Notes: generated by a model not told the origin, from the letters alone. 64,000 nt of DNA from Desulfovibrio sp. (GCA_016208105.1 JACQYS010000010.1:1-64000); one strand, 5' to 3'; counted from the first letter of the stretch, positions 15,859 through 24,864 are shown. Made by a program: numbers and translations.

Positions 15859-16877
15859 GGCTGTTTCCCCTCCAGGAACTTGGTCAGCAGGGCGGCAAGT
15901 TCCAGTGCCGCCTCGGCGCTGGCGGCGTCGTGCACGCCAGCCAGTATGCGCCCTCTGGACATCACCACCTGGGCCAGATTGTCCAGGGCCATGACCGTGA
16001 CGCCCGCCAAGCCAGCAGGAGCCTTCACTTGCTTGAAACCATTGGCGGCCAGGAAGGCGGTATAGGCCTTGGCCTGGGCCGCTGCTTCTTCGGCTGTGGC
16101 GCGTACGGCCAGGAAGGCCGCTGCTTCGCCGCCAGGAAGCGAATATTCGGCGGTGTAGACGTTTTCCAGGCCTTCCATGCCCAACGCATCGGTGACGGCC
16201 AGCCGCAGGCTGTCTTTTCTTAAGCCTGTAGCGGGAAAGAGGTCCGCATCGGCCGGCTGGGAATCGTCCCTGGGCAATACCGAAAGGAGCGATTGGGCCA
16301 GGGCCTCCAGGGCCGGACCTATTTCAGGCGTGGCCTTGTCCGCCACAAGCTCGATATAGAAGCGCCCGGAGGTAAGAAACACGGCGTTTTCCGTGGCGTA
16401 GGCGTTTGGAGAGAGCGCAAGGGGCAGGGCTCCCTGGCGGCGCTGCCCGCTGAAAACCGCGAAGGCGTCCTTGGGGGATTCCATGGCGTAGAGGAACGTT
16501 TCCACCCTGGCCTGGCTTGAATCTCCCGAAGAGAACGACCGGCAGGACATCTCCTGGAAGCCGGAGGCCAGATAGAGCTCGGCCTTGCCGTCTATCTTGT
16601 CCGAGAGTGTCTCCGGGGTGTAGCTTTCCACCCCGGACAGGGCGGAATATCCCTGGAGATCGGCCAGATAGGAGGCCGTCTGCGAAGACGCGCCCGCCTG
16701 CTGGCCGGTGAGCAACCTGCCTGCCCCTTTGGGGTGGTTCATGGCCACGATCACCGCGGGGTTGAACTGCGCCTGGCTCAAGAAGAGCCAGACGGCAACC
16801 GCAGCCAGAACCGCCAGAACGCCGTATCCGGCTCTTTTCTCGCCGGTAGTTGCCCGAATTTTTGCCCGCGCCATCAC
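15855..16877 (-). CDS. DUF6599-like membrane-anchored protein
   Basis: A 340-residue protein with one N-terminal membrane segment (about residues 17-34) and a large exported domain. The sequence (YLADLQGYSALSGVESYTPE, KIDGKAELYLASGFQEM, YAMESPKDAFAVFSGQR) matches my recollection of DUF6599 proteins from delta-proteobacteria that occur beside DUF362 and Fe-S genes. No catalytic motif is visible. Translational coupling to the DUF362 gene (ATGA overlap) suggests a joint role in an exported redox complex. The function is unknown. Confidence 0.75.
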   Translation of the reverse strand: MMARAKIRATTGEKRAGYGVLAVLAAVAVWLFLSQAQFNPAVIVAMNHPKGAGRLLTGQQAGASSQTASYLADLQGYSALSGVESYTPETLSDKIDGKAELYLASGFQEMSCRSFSSGDSSQARVETFLYAMESPKDAFAVFSGQRRQGALPLALSPNAYATENAVFLTSGRFYIELVADKATPEIGPALEALAQSLLSVLPRDDSQPADADLFPATGLRKDSLRLAVTDALGMEGLENVYTAEYSLPGGEAAAFLAVRATAEEAAAQAKAYTAFLAANGFKQVKAPAGLAGVTVMALDNLAQVVMSRGRILAGVHDAASAEAALELAALLTKFLEGKQP

Positions 16878-16896
16878 ACTTGTTCGCCCCGTACGT

Positions 16897-17508
16897 CTAT
16901 TTGGATATCTTCGTGCCCTGCTTGAGGTCGTAGCACGGCGTGAAGGTGAGATCCTTGCAGAGGGCGTCCTCGGGAGTCTTGCCTGCGGTCAGTTCACCGT
17001 TTTTCATGATGAAGCGGAGTTCACCAGCGACCTTCATGCCTTCGGAAACCGCTTTCTCAAGCCTGTCCTTGGTGGCGCCGTATTCGCCCTCGGCCTTGTT
17101 CTTGTGGAACTGCCTGCGCCATTCGATCCATTGTTTCGGGGTCATGGCGCTCTGGTCCACGAACACGTAGTAGACCACGCCGTCCGGGCAATCTTCTTCA
17201 AGATACAAGGTGTATTCCAGCGGGGAATCAGGACTGGCCGGTTTGGCTATGCGGGCTTTTTCGCCCTCTTCGATAAGCCAGGCGACCGGGCACTTGCGTG
17301 TGGCCACGAAGTCTTTGACCGAGCCGAACAGGAAGGCCGGTTCCATTTCGTCGGCCAGGAAGAAGCCGGAGAGAAATTGCTGCGGCGGTGAAAAATCCTG
17401 CAAGGCGTTGGCCTTGCGTAACTCGGCGGCTTTCTGGCTGGCTGCGGACACGGGAGAAAAACAGGCCAGGACAAACAGGCTCACAAGGATGGCGAACAGA
17501 CGGGGCAT
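16897..17508 (-). CDS. Hypothetical secreted protein at the head of the redox operon
   Basis: A 203-residue protein with a Sec signal peptide (LFAILVSLFVLACFSPVSAA, cleavage near 22-23). The mature part is mixed, with Cys residues at CPVAWL, CPDGVVYYVFVDQ and C-x8-C near the end, and has no recognised domain. A phrase reads MTPKQWIEWRRQFHKNKAEG. It lies 19 bases upstream of the DUF6599 gene on the same strand and is probably the first gene of the operon. Its GAGGAGCCG ribosome-binding region supports the start. Confidence 0.7.
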   Translation of the reverse strand: MPRLFAILVSLFVLACFSPVSAASQKAAELRKANALQDFSPPQQFLSGFFLADEMEPAFLFGSVKDFVATRKCPVAWLIEEGEKARIAKPASPDSPLEYTLYLEEDCPDGVVYYVFVDQSAMTPKQWIEWRRQFHKNKAEGEYGATKDRLEKAVSEGMKVAGELRFIMKNGELTAGKTPEDALCKDLTFTPCYDLKQGTKISK

Positions 17509-17639
17509 CGGCTCCTCCCAGTTAAGTCGCGCTAATTCAATACCGAATACTACTTTAGGAAAACTAGAAGATCATGGTCAAGTGTCAATTAGGGCGAACG
17601 ATACCGTGAACGAGGGAGCTGGAAATATGAAGCATGTAT

Positions 17640-17672
17640 AAAAAAAGGCGGCTGGGAGTGCCCCAGCCGCCC
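17640..17672 (-). terminator. Intrinsic terminator of the porin gene
   Basis: On the minus strand GGCGGCTGG / CCAGCCGCC arms (9 bp) are followed by a run of seven T. It lies 23 bases after the porin stop. Confidence 0.9.
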
Positions 17673-17694
17673 GCAATGTCCGGCGAATTCGATG

Positions 17695-19143
17695 CTAGAA
17701 CTTGTACGTCAGGCCGAAAGCGACTTTCCAGGGATCGCTTCCGGTCTGATTGACGAACCTGCGGCCCCAGACGGACTTCTGGAACTGGCCGTGGGCCCAG
17801 CCGGTTTCGACAACGGCGGAGAGGTTCTCGTAGATCTTGTATTCGTGGTCGAAGTTGATGCCCACGACGTACTCGTCGGTGGTCAGGTCGCGACCGATCT
17901 GCACGTAGTTGCCGGTGCCCCACAGGGCGTTGGCCTGGCGCAGGGCGCGGGGCGAGTTGGTGCCCCTGGCGTAGGTGAAGGTGATGCGGTGCGTGAAGTC
18001 CTGAATGAAGCTCATCTTGTTCAGGCTTGCCGCGAAGCCCCAGGATCCCGTGGGGTTCAAGGCCATGTTGCCGCTCACCAGCTGCTGGCTGCAGTCAAAC
18101 AGGAAGGAGGTGCTCGGGCCCCAGTTCTGAACCACGGTGGGCATGCGCTCGGAGCCGTTGCGCATGGAGGAATCTTCGCCCGTGGAATACCAGAAGGTCA
18201 GCTGCGGGGTGAGCATGTCGAAGCCGGTGTACTCGGCGGCGACGTCGAGGAACAAGCCGCCGCGACGGTTCTTGCCGCGGTCGTTACCGTTGCCTTCTCC
18301 GTAGATGAAGTCGGCGTAGAACTTGAAGGGATCAAGCGCGGTCAGGCTGAAAGTGGAACCGGCCCACCAGTACACGTTCTGGGTGTTGCGGAAGGTGTTC
18401 GGGGCAAGCAGGGTTCCGGCGGAAAACAGGTTGGTCGACAACGTCTCGGACGAGAAACGGTTGGAACCCGTGCCGATGGTGGTGTACCCGGCGTTGCGGC
18501 CGGCCACGGCGAGCATTGCCCACGGGGTGGCGGCAAAGCCTTCCACGGTGATGGGCAGGGTCAGGAAATAGGCGTCGAATTCGTCGGGCACCTGTGTGGT
18601 GGAAGGATCGAAATCCTTGTTGGTATCCAGGAGCCGTGCAAAGCCGCCGGTGATCTTGAACGCGTCGCACACGGGAATGGACACCGCGGCGGCGGCCAGG
18701 CGGGTGCCGCCGATCACCGGGCTGGAGGCCAGCATGGGGTTGGAGATGGGCAGGTCGAAGTCCTGCATGCCGATGGTGAACATGACGTCCGTACCGGGCC
18801 ATTTGAACTGCAGGAAGGCCTGGTAGACGTCTAGGGCCGTGGTCGGGTTGTCCACGGTGAAGGTGTCGTTACCCCAGACCCGGTTCTGGACGCGGATGCC
18901 AAGGCGGAACTTGAGGTTCTCGTTGGCGATGAAGTCGGTGCGCAGGCGGAAGCGTTCCCAGATGACAAAGGAGTCGGCGGTTTTGGTGCCGTTGTTGTTC
19001 CAGCCGGTGTAGTCGAACTTCGACCAGAAGTTGCCATGGATGCGCGCATCGCCGACCATTTTCACTTCGGTTGCGGCCATGGCCAGGCTCGCGCAGCCGA
19101 GCATCAGGGTGGTGAATAAAAGAAGCCCCCCGAGACGTTTCAT
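17695..19143 (-). CDS. Outer-membrane homotrimeric porin family protein
   Basis: A 482-residue major porin. The ATG at 19143 is chosen because it follows AAAGGAGG and begins a signal peptide (MKRLGGLLLFTTLMLGCASL, then AMA). The mature protein is rich in aromatic beta strands and ends in FGLTYKF, the C-terminal Phe signal recognised by the BAM machinery. Segments such as DARIHGNFWSKFDYTGW and LRTDFIANENLKFRLGIRVQ are typical of the Desulfovibrio porin family. It should allow passive diffusion of small solutes. It is monocistronic with a strong terminator. Confidence 0.9.
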   Translation of the reverse strand: MKRLGGLLLFTTLMLGCASLAMAATEVKMVGDARIHGNFWSKFDYTGWNNNGTKTADSFVIWERFRLRTDFIANENLKFRLGIRVQNRVWGNDTFTVDNPTTALDVYQAFLQFKWPGTDVMFTIGMQDFDLPISNPMLASSPVIGGTRLAAAAVSIPVCDAFKITGGFARLLDTNKDFDPSTTQVPDEFDAYFLTLPITVEGFAATPWAMLAVAGRNAGYTTIGTGSNRFSSETLSTNLFSAGTLLAPNTFRNTQNVYWWAGSTFSLTALDPFKFYADFIYGEGNGNDRGKNRRGGLFLDVAAEYTGFDMLTPQLTFWYSTGEDSSMRNGSERMPTVVQNWGPSTSFLFDCSQQLVSGNMALNPTGSWGFAASLNKMSFIQDFTHRITFTYARGTNSPRALRQANALWGTGNYVQIGRDLTTDEYVVGINFDHEYKIYENLSAVVETGWAHGQFQKSVWGRRFVNQTGSDPWKVAFGLTYKF

Positions 19144-19693
19144 TGAGTTTCCTCCTTTGTATTGTCTACAGTTCGCCGGATTGCCGATGTGGGTTCGATG
19201 CCACCGGATGAACGCAATGAGGCAACGAATGCAGAGAACAGACAGACGTTGCAGCGGCATGTCAGAAAGCATCGGAAGAAAAATGACGTTCGCGACGGTT
19301 GTCGCGTCACGCACGAATTATTCAGTTAGCGGATACAGCGGAACGTTCAGACGAATGAATCCGGCTGCACCATGAACCTGGATGACCGACGTGCCCGGAA
19401 CTGTGAAAAACGCCGTCGTATCATCCCAACTTGGTAGTGTTTTGGGATGATAACTAAATTTTTCACAAATGCAAAGCATTTCCTCGCCAAGGTGCATGAC
19501 TGCTCGCTGATTGGCTCCTTGCAGTTTCAGATTACAGGCAGTGGAAGTACATGAGGCGGGAACAATTGAAGGCATTCATTCTTTGTATCATACTTTTTTG
19601 GTATGGTATTGTAGCGTGGGAATACCGAGATTCTGTACAGTACAGCCAACGACAGGGTTGCCCTGCTGTCCATGATCGGCTAACCAGCCACGC
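19144..19693. other. Intergenic region between porin and membrane protein genes
   Basis: This 550-base stretch holds the leftward porin promoter region (not resolved) and one perfect inverted repeat at 19419-19452. The short reading frames here have no ribosome-binding site and no recognisable sequence. I see nothing else. Confidence 0.5.
19419..19452. repeat. 11-bp perfect inverted repeat, candidate operator
   Basis: TATCATCCCAA (19419-19429) and TTGGGATGATA (19442-19452) are exact reverse complements with a 12-base spacer. No T tract follows, so an operator is more likely than a terminator. Confidence 0.5.
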
Positions 19694-20104
19694 ATGGCAA
19701 TCAATGGAGCTGGCGGCACACCTGGCGGGGCGGGACGTTTTTTCCTGGGGCTCGGGATGATGATCGCTGGCGGTTATCTTTTCCTGAATTCAATCCGGGT
19801 CTACCATCTCTTCAACTTCGGCTATTCCCTCTTTGCCTTCGGCGGAGTGCGTTTCACCACGGGGATGACGCTTATTCCAATGATCCTTGGCATTGCCATG
19901 ATATTCTACAACGCCCGCAATCCCTTTGGATGGTTGCTCGGCTTAGGCAGCCTGGTGGCTCTCTGCGTCGGTGTCATCGCCTCCATCCAGTTCTCGTTTG
20001 CCAGCATGTCGCTTTTTGATCTCCTGATCATTCTGGTTCTTTTCGTTGGCGGGGCAGGGCTGTTTTTAAGCTCCCTGCGGTCCGCCAATTCCGGAACCGC
20101 CTGA
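19694..20104 (+). CDS. Conserved integral membrane protein
   Basis: A 136-residue protein with three or four membrane helices (residues about 16-34, 50-68, 76-96 and 104-122). A Gly-rich N-terminus reads GAGGTPGGAGRFFLGLGMMI. Segments such as FFLGLGMMIAGGYLFLNSIR and GMTLIPMILGIAMIFYNARN are in line with a small conserved bacterial membrane family of unknown role. No good ribosome-binding site precedes the ATG, so the start is uncertain. It lies 87 bases before the glycosyltransferase gene on the same strand. Confidence 0.7.
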   Translation: MAINGAGGTPGGAGRFFLGLGMMIAGGYLFLNSIRVYHLFNFGYSLFAFGGVRFTTGMTLIPMILGIAMIFYNARNPFGWLLGLGSLVALCVGVIASIQFSFASMSLFDLLIILVLFVGGAGLFLSSLRSANSGTA

Positions 20105-20191
20105 CAGACAACCCCCTGCCTTTTCTTGAACGAAGCCCCCCATATGAGCCTTATGGAACGGTCTTTGCTCTGTTTAAGGCCGGGGTAAAAA

Positions 20192-21349
20192 ATGAACACC
20201 GCCGACGTCAGCCTCGTCACCTATACCTACAATGACGGCCACTTCGTGGACGGCCTTCTCGCAGACATGGCGGGCTGGGACGTCCGTCCCCGGGAAGTTG
20301 TGGTCGTTGACGACGGTTCCGCAGAGCCCTACCAAGCGCCGGCATGCCCTGTTCCTGTGAAGGTGATCCGTCATGGCTCGAACTTGGGGATCCCCCACAC
20401 CAAGCATGAGGCCATCTCTTCGGCGGATTCCCAGGTTCTGCTGGCCATGGACTGCGACACCCGCGTGGTTCCTTCCTGGCTGTCCACGTGTCTTCCCTTC
20501 GCGCTCAAGCCGGAAGTCGGGCTGGTTTCAGGCCCTGTAATCTATCTTTCCGGCGACGACCTCGTCTCACGCTATCAAAGGACTTTCGGCGACAACCACA
20601 ATCTGGGCGTGGCCGGGGAAACGGTGTTCGTTCCGGGCAACGCTTTTCTTCTGAGGCGTTCGGTCTGGGCCGCTTCGGGCGGTTTGGCCGGCTTCCAGGG
20701 AGAGGTTTGCGAAGACCATTTCTTCTGCAACAGGTTGCGGGAAATGGGGCTCAAGCTCTGGATAGAAGACAAGGCCAGGGCCTGCCAGGTGCGGCGCATC
20801 ACCCGCGTGGCCATGCTCAGGCGCTATTGGAAGTGGTGCCACGCGCATGTGAAGACGCATGCCCTGGATACTCCGGACATCGCCAAGTACGCCACGGTGG
20901 TGCTGGCCTTGCCCCACGGGGAGCGCGTCCAGACGGCCATCGACAGGGAAGAGCCGCTCTTCATTTACCTTGAGATCGTTTTTCTCAGTTATACCATTCT
21001 GGATACGTTGGATCACCTTGAGGCAAAGGGCATCGACACCAAAAACCTGAAACAAGCCTGGTGGAACGGTCTGGGCGTTCGTTTTTCGCGCTATCCCGCC
21101 TTGTGGGCTTTTTTGCGCATTGACCTTTCCAGGCTTGGGCAGGCGGCATCGCCCTGTACCGAAAGCGGAGGGGATTCGCCGTGGCAAGCGGCTTTCGAAA
21201 CCATGGACGCGCTTCAGGGCAGCGGGCTCTACGAGTGGTTGTCCAGGGCTGGCGTAGCCGCCATGGCTGCCGAGGACAGCTCCGTTGCCTATGATTTCTC
21301 CTTCTATGAAAAGGCCGAGTTTTCGGCTCGGGATTTTCACGCCTCCTGA
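20192..21349 (+). CDS. Family 2 glycosyltransferase
   Basis: A 385-residue GT-A fold enzyme. The N-terminal nucleotide-binding core is clear: VSLVTYTYNDG, VVVVDDGSAEPY (about 37-48), LGIPHTKHEAI, and the metal-binding DxD-type LLAMDCDTRVVP (about 88-99). An acceptor-region motif GEVCEDHFFCNRLREMG follows. No membrane segment is evident. The C-terminal 150 residues are not recognised. It would transfer a sugar from a nucleotide donor, but the acceptor is unknown because no polysaccharide cluster is nearby. Confidence 0.85.
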   Translation: MNTADVSLVTYTYNDGHFVDGLLADMAGWDVRPREVVVVDDGSAEPYQAPACPVPVKVIRHGSNLGIPHTKHEAISSADSQVLLAMDCDTRVVPSWLSTCLPFALKPEVGLVSGPVIYLSGDDLVSRYQRTFGDNHNLGVAGETVFVPGNAFLLRRSVWAASGGLAGFQGEVCEDHFFCNRLREMGLKLWIEDKARACQVRRITRVAMLRRYWKWCHAHVKTHALDTPDIAKYATVVLALPHGERVQTAIDREEPLFIYLEIVFLSYTILDTLDHLEAKGIDTKNLKQAWWNGLGVRFSRYPALWAFLRIDLSRLGQAASPCTESGGDSPWQAAFETMDALQGSGLYEWLSRAGVAAMAAEDSSVAYDFSFYEKAEFSARDFHAS

Positions 21350-21440
21350 TCAATTCGTTCCTGATCCAGTGGACACGAACATTTCGCCATCAGGTTTCTT
21401 GTCCAAAGGATGAGGAAAAATCCTTGAAATATCATGAGAC

Positions 21441-21484
21441 AAAGAAAAGGGAGTCAGGCACGTATGCCCGGCTCCCTTCTTTTC
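21441..21484. terminator. Bidirectional terminator between convergent genes
   Basis: Arms GGGAGTCAGGCA / TGCCCGGCTCCC with a CGTA loop contain one mismatch and one wobble. They are flanked by A-rich sequence on the left and TTCTTTT on the right, so the hairpin can serve both the glycosyltransferase (+) and the outer-membrane gene (-). Confidence 0.7.
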
Positions 21485-21616
21485 GCTTGATCACTGGGGA
21501 AGGATCAATCCGTTTCGTTCATGTTTGCGGCTATCATCCGGCCATCACATCGACGAATCTTTTTGTTCCAGAGAATTCAGGCATCCCCAAGGATCACATG
21601 GCGATCCAACAGCTTA

Positions 21617-22489
21617 TTAGAGCAGGCTCCTGATGATCGGCGTGAAATTGATTCTGAACGTCCACTCGTTGCTGGGCACGTTTCGGGGGCGAACCACCGA
21701 GTAATCCGCCTCGAAAGACATCTTGATCGGAAGCTTGCCCAATCGGAATATCTTGGCCACCCCGAGACCCACCGGCAAAGTCAGACGATCTTCCGCCTTC
21801 TTCTGTTCCCAGTCGATGGTCACGTTGGGGCCCATGCCGATCTGCCAGGTCGGAAAAGGCGAATACCAGAGAAAATACTGGATGTTCGTGTAGCTCACGT
21901 CCTGTCTGGTCGCATCGCCGGCAATGGACCACCAGTGCTGCGGGAAGGCGCCCACCACCCATTTCTCGTTGATGTAGAGCGCTGCCGCCGCCGCACCGAG
22001 CTGCCATTTGCCTTTGCCCAGGGATTTGTCCCCGGCGGTGGGGAAGACCGCGGTTGGGCCCACGCCCCACATGAAGCCAGTCAGGGAGTCTGTGTTCGGA
22101 GCCAGCATGGTCAAAAGCCCGATGTCCCCGAGCCCGAAGGTGTAGTTGATGTCGTTTCTTCCGGTTACGACAGGGACATTCGCCAGAGGAATCACCGGCC
22201 GTACGATCATCCGTACGCTGTCTAAAAGGCTGATCGGCATTATCGGCTGGAAGTTCCAGACGAATTGGTCCTTATGCTCTTTGAAAATGCTGACGGTGTC
22301 GCTTTTCAGCAAGTTCAGGTTGAACTGGTTGGCCAGCATCCAGAGGTTGCCGACGGGGTTGCTCGCCTGCTGGGAAAGCTTTTGAAGATCTTCGCTTGTC
22401 TTTGTTTCTTCAGCCACGCAAAAAGAGGAAATCCCCACAACCAGACAACAGGCCAACAACGCGGAAAGTAACCCTTTGAGAAATCGCAT
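21617..22489 (-). CDS. Putative outer-membrane beta-barrel protein (MetA/neuromedin-U-like annotation group)
   Basis: A 290-residue exported protein. The ATG at 22489 follows AAAGGAGGGGG. A signal peptide (MRFLKGLLSALLACCLVVGI, then SSFCVA) precedes SQQASNPVGNLWMLANQFNL, a conserved opening of proteins often misannotated as neuromedin U. The remainder alternates aromatic and polar residues and looks like a small beta-barrel related to phenol-degradation MetA-type porins. The last residues (FTPIIRSLL) lack the classic terminal Phe. It follows the arylsulfatase in the same direction, 190 bases away, so it may help substrate passage. That link is a guess. Confidence 0.7.
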   Translation of the reverse strand: MRFLKGLLSALLACCLVVGISSFCVAEETKTSEDLQKLSQQASNPVGNLWMLANQFNLNLLKSDTVSIFKEHKDQFVWNFQPIMPISLLDSVRMIVRPVIPLANVPVVTGRNDINYTFGLGDIGLLTMLAPNTDSLTGFMWGVGPTAVFPTAGDKSLGKGKWQLGAAAAALYINEKWVVGAFPQHWWSIAGDATRQDVSYTNIQYFLWYSPFPTWQIGMGPNVTIDWEQKKAEDRLTLPVGLGVAKIFRLGKLPIKMSFEADYSVVRPRNVPSNEWTFRINFTPIIRSLL

Positions 22490-22679
22490 TCCCCCTCCTT
22501 TGGCAGCTGTGGTCAACAAGGCCTTGTCCCGTTCCAATGAAAGCCTGGTGTCGAGACCCGTAAGCGATGAATTCTTGAGTTCTGAGAGCGCGAATGGCTG
22601 TGGCGGCCGATGGGCACGGGGCTGGCCCTTCTTTCTCGGTCCAGCCCCGGCACCAGCGGCAGCCTAAATGCCATGTTGA

Positions 22680-24365
22680 TCAATACGATCCGCCCAGTTT
22701 GAAGTTCGGCGGGTATTTTTGCAGTACCATACGATAGCGGCTGAACTCCTGGACCAGCAGATTCCACATGGGAATATGCCTGATGCCGATGGAGTCGTCC
22801 TCCTGGGGGTTGGTGTACAGGTTGAACATGACCAGTCCCCCGGTCTTTTCCACGATCCCGCCGCTGAACCCGGCGTTCAGGCCCTTTTGGGTGATCATGT
22901 CGGTGATCTGCACGGCCCTGTGGTACTTGAATTCATCAATGCGAACCGCGGCGAACGTTGAACCCATCCAGTAGAAGACGCTTTTGCGGTTGGAATTGCC
23001 GCCATCGGCAAGAAGGAAGGAGGTCTGGTCGATGCCGTCCACATACCTGTTGGCCGGCAACAGCTTTGAGAGCTCGGCTCCCGGTTTGCCCGCCAGCGAT
23101 AGGGCGGTGGGGAAGATGTCCGCCAGGTCGAAGAGCCCTTCTGTTTTGCGCGGGGAGATCATTCCCTTGAAATAGGCGAATGTCGGTACGCGCACGCCGC
23201 CTTCCCAGGTCGTTCCCTTGTAGCCACGGAAGGGGGAGCGTCCATACGGAGCCACTTCACCTTCAGGCCCGTTGTCCGAGGAGAAGATGACCAGGGTGTT
23301 CTCGAGCTGGCCGGAATCCTCGAGGGCTTTCATGAGACGGCCGAAGATGTCGTCCATTTCCACCATGCAGTCGGAAAAGGAGGTGCGGGCCCGGGATTTC
23401 CCGGCGAACTTGTCGTTCGGGTAGTTGTCGAAGTGGCAGCCGCGGGTTCCGAAATAGAGGAAGAATGGCTTTTTGCTGTTGGCTTGCTCCTTGATGAACT
23501 TTTCGCCGTAAGCCGTATAATCCTGGTCCAGGTTTTTGATCACGTCCAAATCGATCTGGCGAAGGTCCTTGCACTCCTTCTGCCCCTTGACGCATTGCAC
23601 ATCGCTTTTGCTGAAGCTGGACTTCTCCATGAAGGCGAAGCGGTCAGGGCTCAAGGCCACCTCGGGGTTCACGTTCACGTCGCGCCATTCGGTGTACTCG
23701 TCCGAGACCGAGAGAAAACCGCGGAAATTGTCGAACCCGACGTTCTGCGGCAGCGAGCCTTCGTTTTCACCCATGTGCCATTTGCCGATGCCCTGGGTCA
23801 CGTAGCCCTGGTCCGAGAGCAGTTTGGCCACCGTGATGGCGCCGTCCAGTCCGCCGGGTTGGCCGTACATGGGGGGGTATTGCAGGCCGTGGTGCACAGG
23901 GAGCTGCCCGGTCAGGATGGTTGCCCGGGTCGGGGTGCAGCTCGGCTGGGAATAGGCCGAGGTCATGATCAAGCCGTTGGCGGCGAATTTGTCCAGGTTG
24001 GGAGTGTCGTTGCCCACAGCGATGCCGCCGCCGTTGAATCCGGTGTCCATCCAGCCGACGTCGTCGGTCAGAAAAACCAGGATGTTGGGCTTTTTCCCAA
24101 ACTTGCGTTCAAGAGCGGCAAGCTTTTCGCGCGCTGCCTTGTCCTGCTCCGGGTGGGGAATGACCGGTTCCATGTTGTCGGCAATTTTTACGGACTGAAC
24201 ATGTATGTATTGGTCCGGGTGGGAGTAGCCTTTGGCCGTGGCCGGGCCCGTGCTTGTTCCGCGAATGTTTTCGGCCAGGGCTGGAACGGTGCACAGGAGC
24301 AAGCACGCCAAGGCCGCAGTGGCGGCAAGCGTTGATCGCAGAGGGTTTGTCAGGTGTCTAGCCAT
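22680..24365 (-). CDS. Periplasmic arylsulfatase
   Basis: A 561-residue type I sulfatase that hydrolyses sulfate esters. The Sec signal peptide spans about 1-31 (ALACLLLCTVPALA). Metal-binding Asp residues are in FLTDDVGWMD (98-107). The active-site motif C143-T-P-T-R is the Cys-type sequence converted to formylglycine, in the context PSCTPTRATILTGQLP. GKWHMGE and SSDNGPEGE supply other active-site residues. Length is normal. A Cys-type sulfatase needs a formylglycine-generating enzyme, and none is seen next to it. The gene has an AT-rich upstream region with a candidate promoter. Confidence 0.93.
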   Translation of the reverse strand: MARHLTNPLRSTLAATAALACLLLCTVPALAENIRGTSTGPATAKGYSHPDQYIHVQSVKIADNMEPVIPHPEQDKAAREKLAALERKFGKKPNILVFLTDDVGWMDTGFNGGGIAVGNDTPNLDKFAANGLIMTSAYSQPSCTPTRATILTGQLPVHHGLQYPPMYGQPGGLDGAITVAKLLSDQGYVTQGIGKWHMGENEGSLPQNVGFDNFRGFLSVSDEYTEWRDVNVNPEVALSPDRFAFMEKSSFSKSDVQCVKGQKECKDLRQIDLDVIKNLDQDYTAYGEKFIKEQANSKKPFFLYFGTRGCHFDNYPNDKFAGKSRARTSFSDCMVEMDDIFGRLMKALEDSGQLENTLVIFSSDNGPEGEVAPYGRSPFRGYKGTTWEGGVRVPTFAYFKGMISPRKTEGLFDLADIFPTALSLAGKPGAELSKLLPANRYVDGIDQTSFLLADGGNSNRKSVFYWMGSTFAAVRIDEFKYHRAVQITDMITQKGLNAGFSGGIVEKTGGLVMFNLYTNPQEDDSIGIRHIPMWNLLVQEFSRYRMVLQKYPPNFKLGGSY

Positions 24366-24428
24366 TTTGCCCCCGGTGTATAGCGGTTTTCAGGTCGCTA
24401 ATGTGTCGTCATTTCTATAAATTATTTT

Positions 24429-24455
24429 TTTATAGTAATGCCATGGCACGGTCAA
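24429..24455 (-). promoter_or_regulatory. Candidate promoter of the arylsulfatase gene
   Basis: On the minus strand, TTGACC (24455-24450) and TATAAA (24434-24429) are separated by 15 bases, shorter than the usual 17. It lies in a locally AT-rich patch about 65 bases upstream of the ATG. Confidence 0.35.
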
Positions 24456-24544
24456 TATATGTAGGTGCGTATGGTCTCTTTGACAGGTATTTGTCAGCTT
24501 AGGGGCAACGGTTGGCCCACAGCTTAAAGGGGGGCATCAATCCG

Positions 24545-24578
24545 GAAGGCCCTCCGGGAATTATCCCGGAGGGCCTTC
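24545..24578 (-). terminator. 15-bp perfect hairpin downstream of the small secreted gene
   Basis: Arms 24545-24559 and 24564-24578 are exact reverse complements with an ATTA loop. A clear T tract is absent on both strands, so its action may be transcript stabilisation or a weak terminator. Confidence 0.55.
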
Positions 24579-24609
24579 TGAAGTGTTGGCGGGATAATGG
24601 CGTTAAGAA

Positions 24610-24864
24610 TTATTGGGTGGCACCCGAAGAATTCTGTTTCTGGGGTTTTACGGGTTTGCCTGTGTTCGCGGTCTTTTGGGTCGTGGCTCCGGTGGAGGTG
24701 CCCCAGCGGCTCTGCACCCTTTCCTTGTCGGTGTCGTTGACCTGGGGGGTATTCGTGGTGGCCGGCTTGGGGGCGGGGGCATTGGCTTCCGGCGGTGAGG
24801 CCTGCGCGTAGGCCAGAGTGCAAAGCTGGGTCAGGATGACAAGAGCAAGAAGTAATGACCGCAT
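24610..24864 (-). CDS. Small secreted hypothetical protein
   Basis: An 84-residue protein. The ATG at 24864 is chosen because it has a GAGGATCAC ribosome-binding region and starts a signal peptide (MRSLLLALVILTQLCTLAYA). The longer reading frame would run through the tRNA gene and is unlikely. The mature part is Pro/Ala/Thr/Gln-rich and low-complexity (PPEANAPAPKPATTN, RWGTSTGATTQ). No family is recognised. It lies just downstream of the tRNA terminator on the same strand. Confidence 0.6.
   Translation of the reverse strand: MRSLLLALVILTQLCTLAYAQASPPEANAPAPKPATTNTPQVNDTDKERVQSRWGTSTGATTQKTANTGKPVKPQKQNSSGATQ

Noticed and set aside
19318-19575. 85-codon minus-strand frame in the porin upstream gap
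   Set aside because: No ribosome-binding site and no recognisable sequence. It spans the inverted repeat, which looks regulatory.
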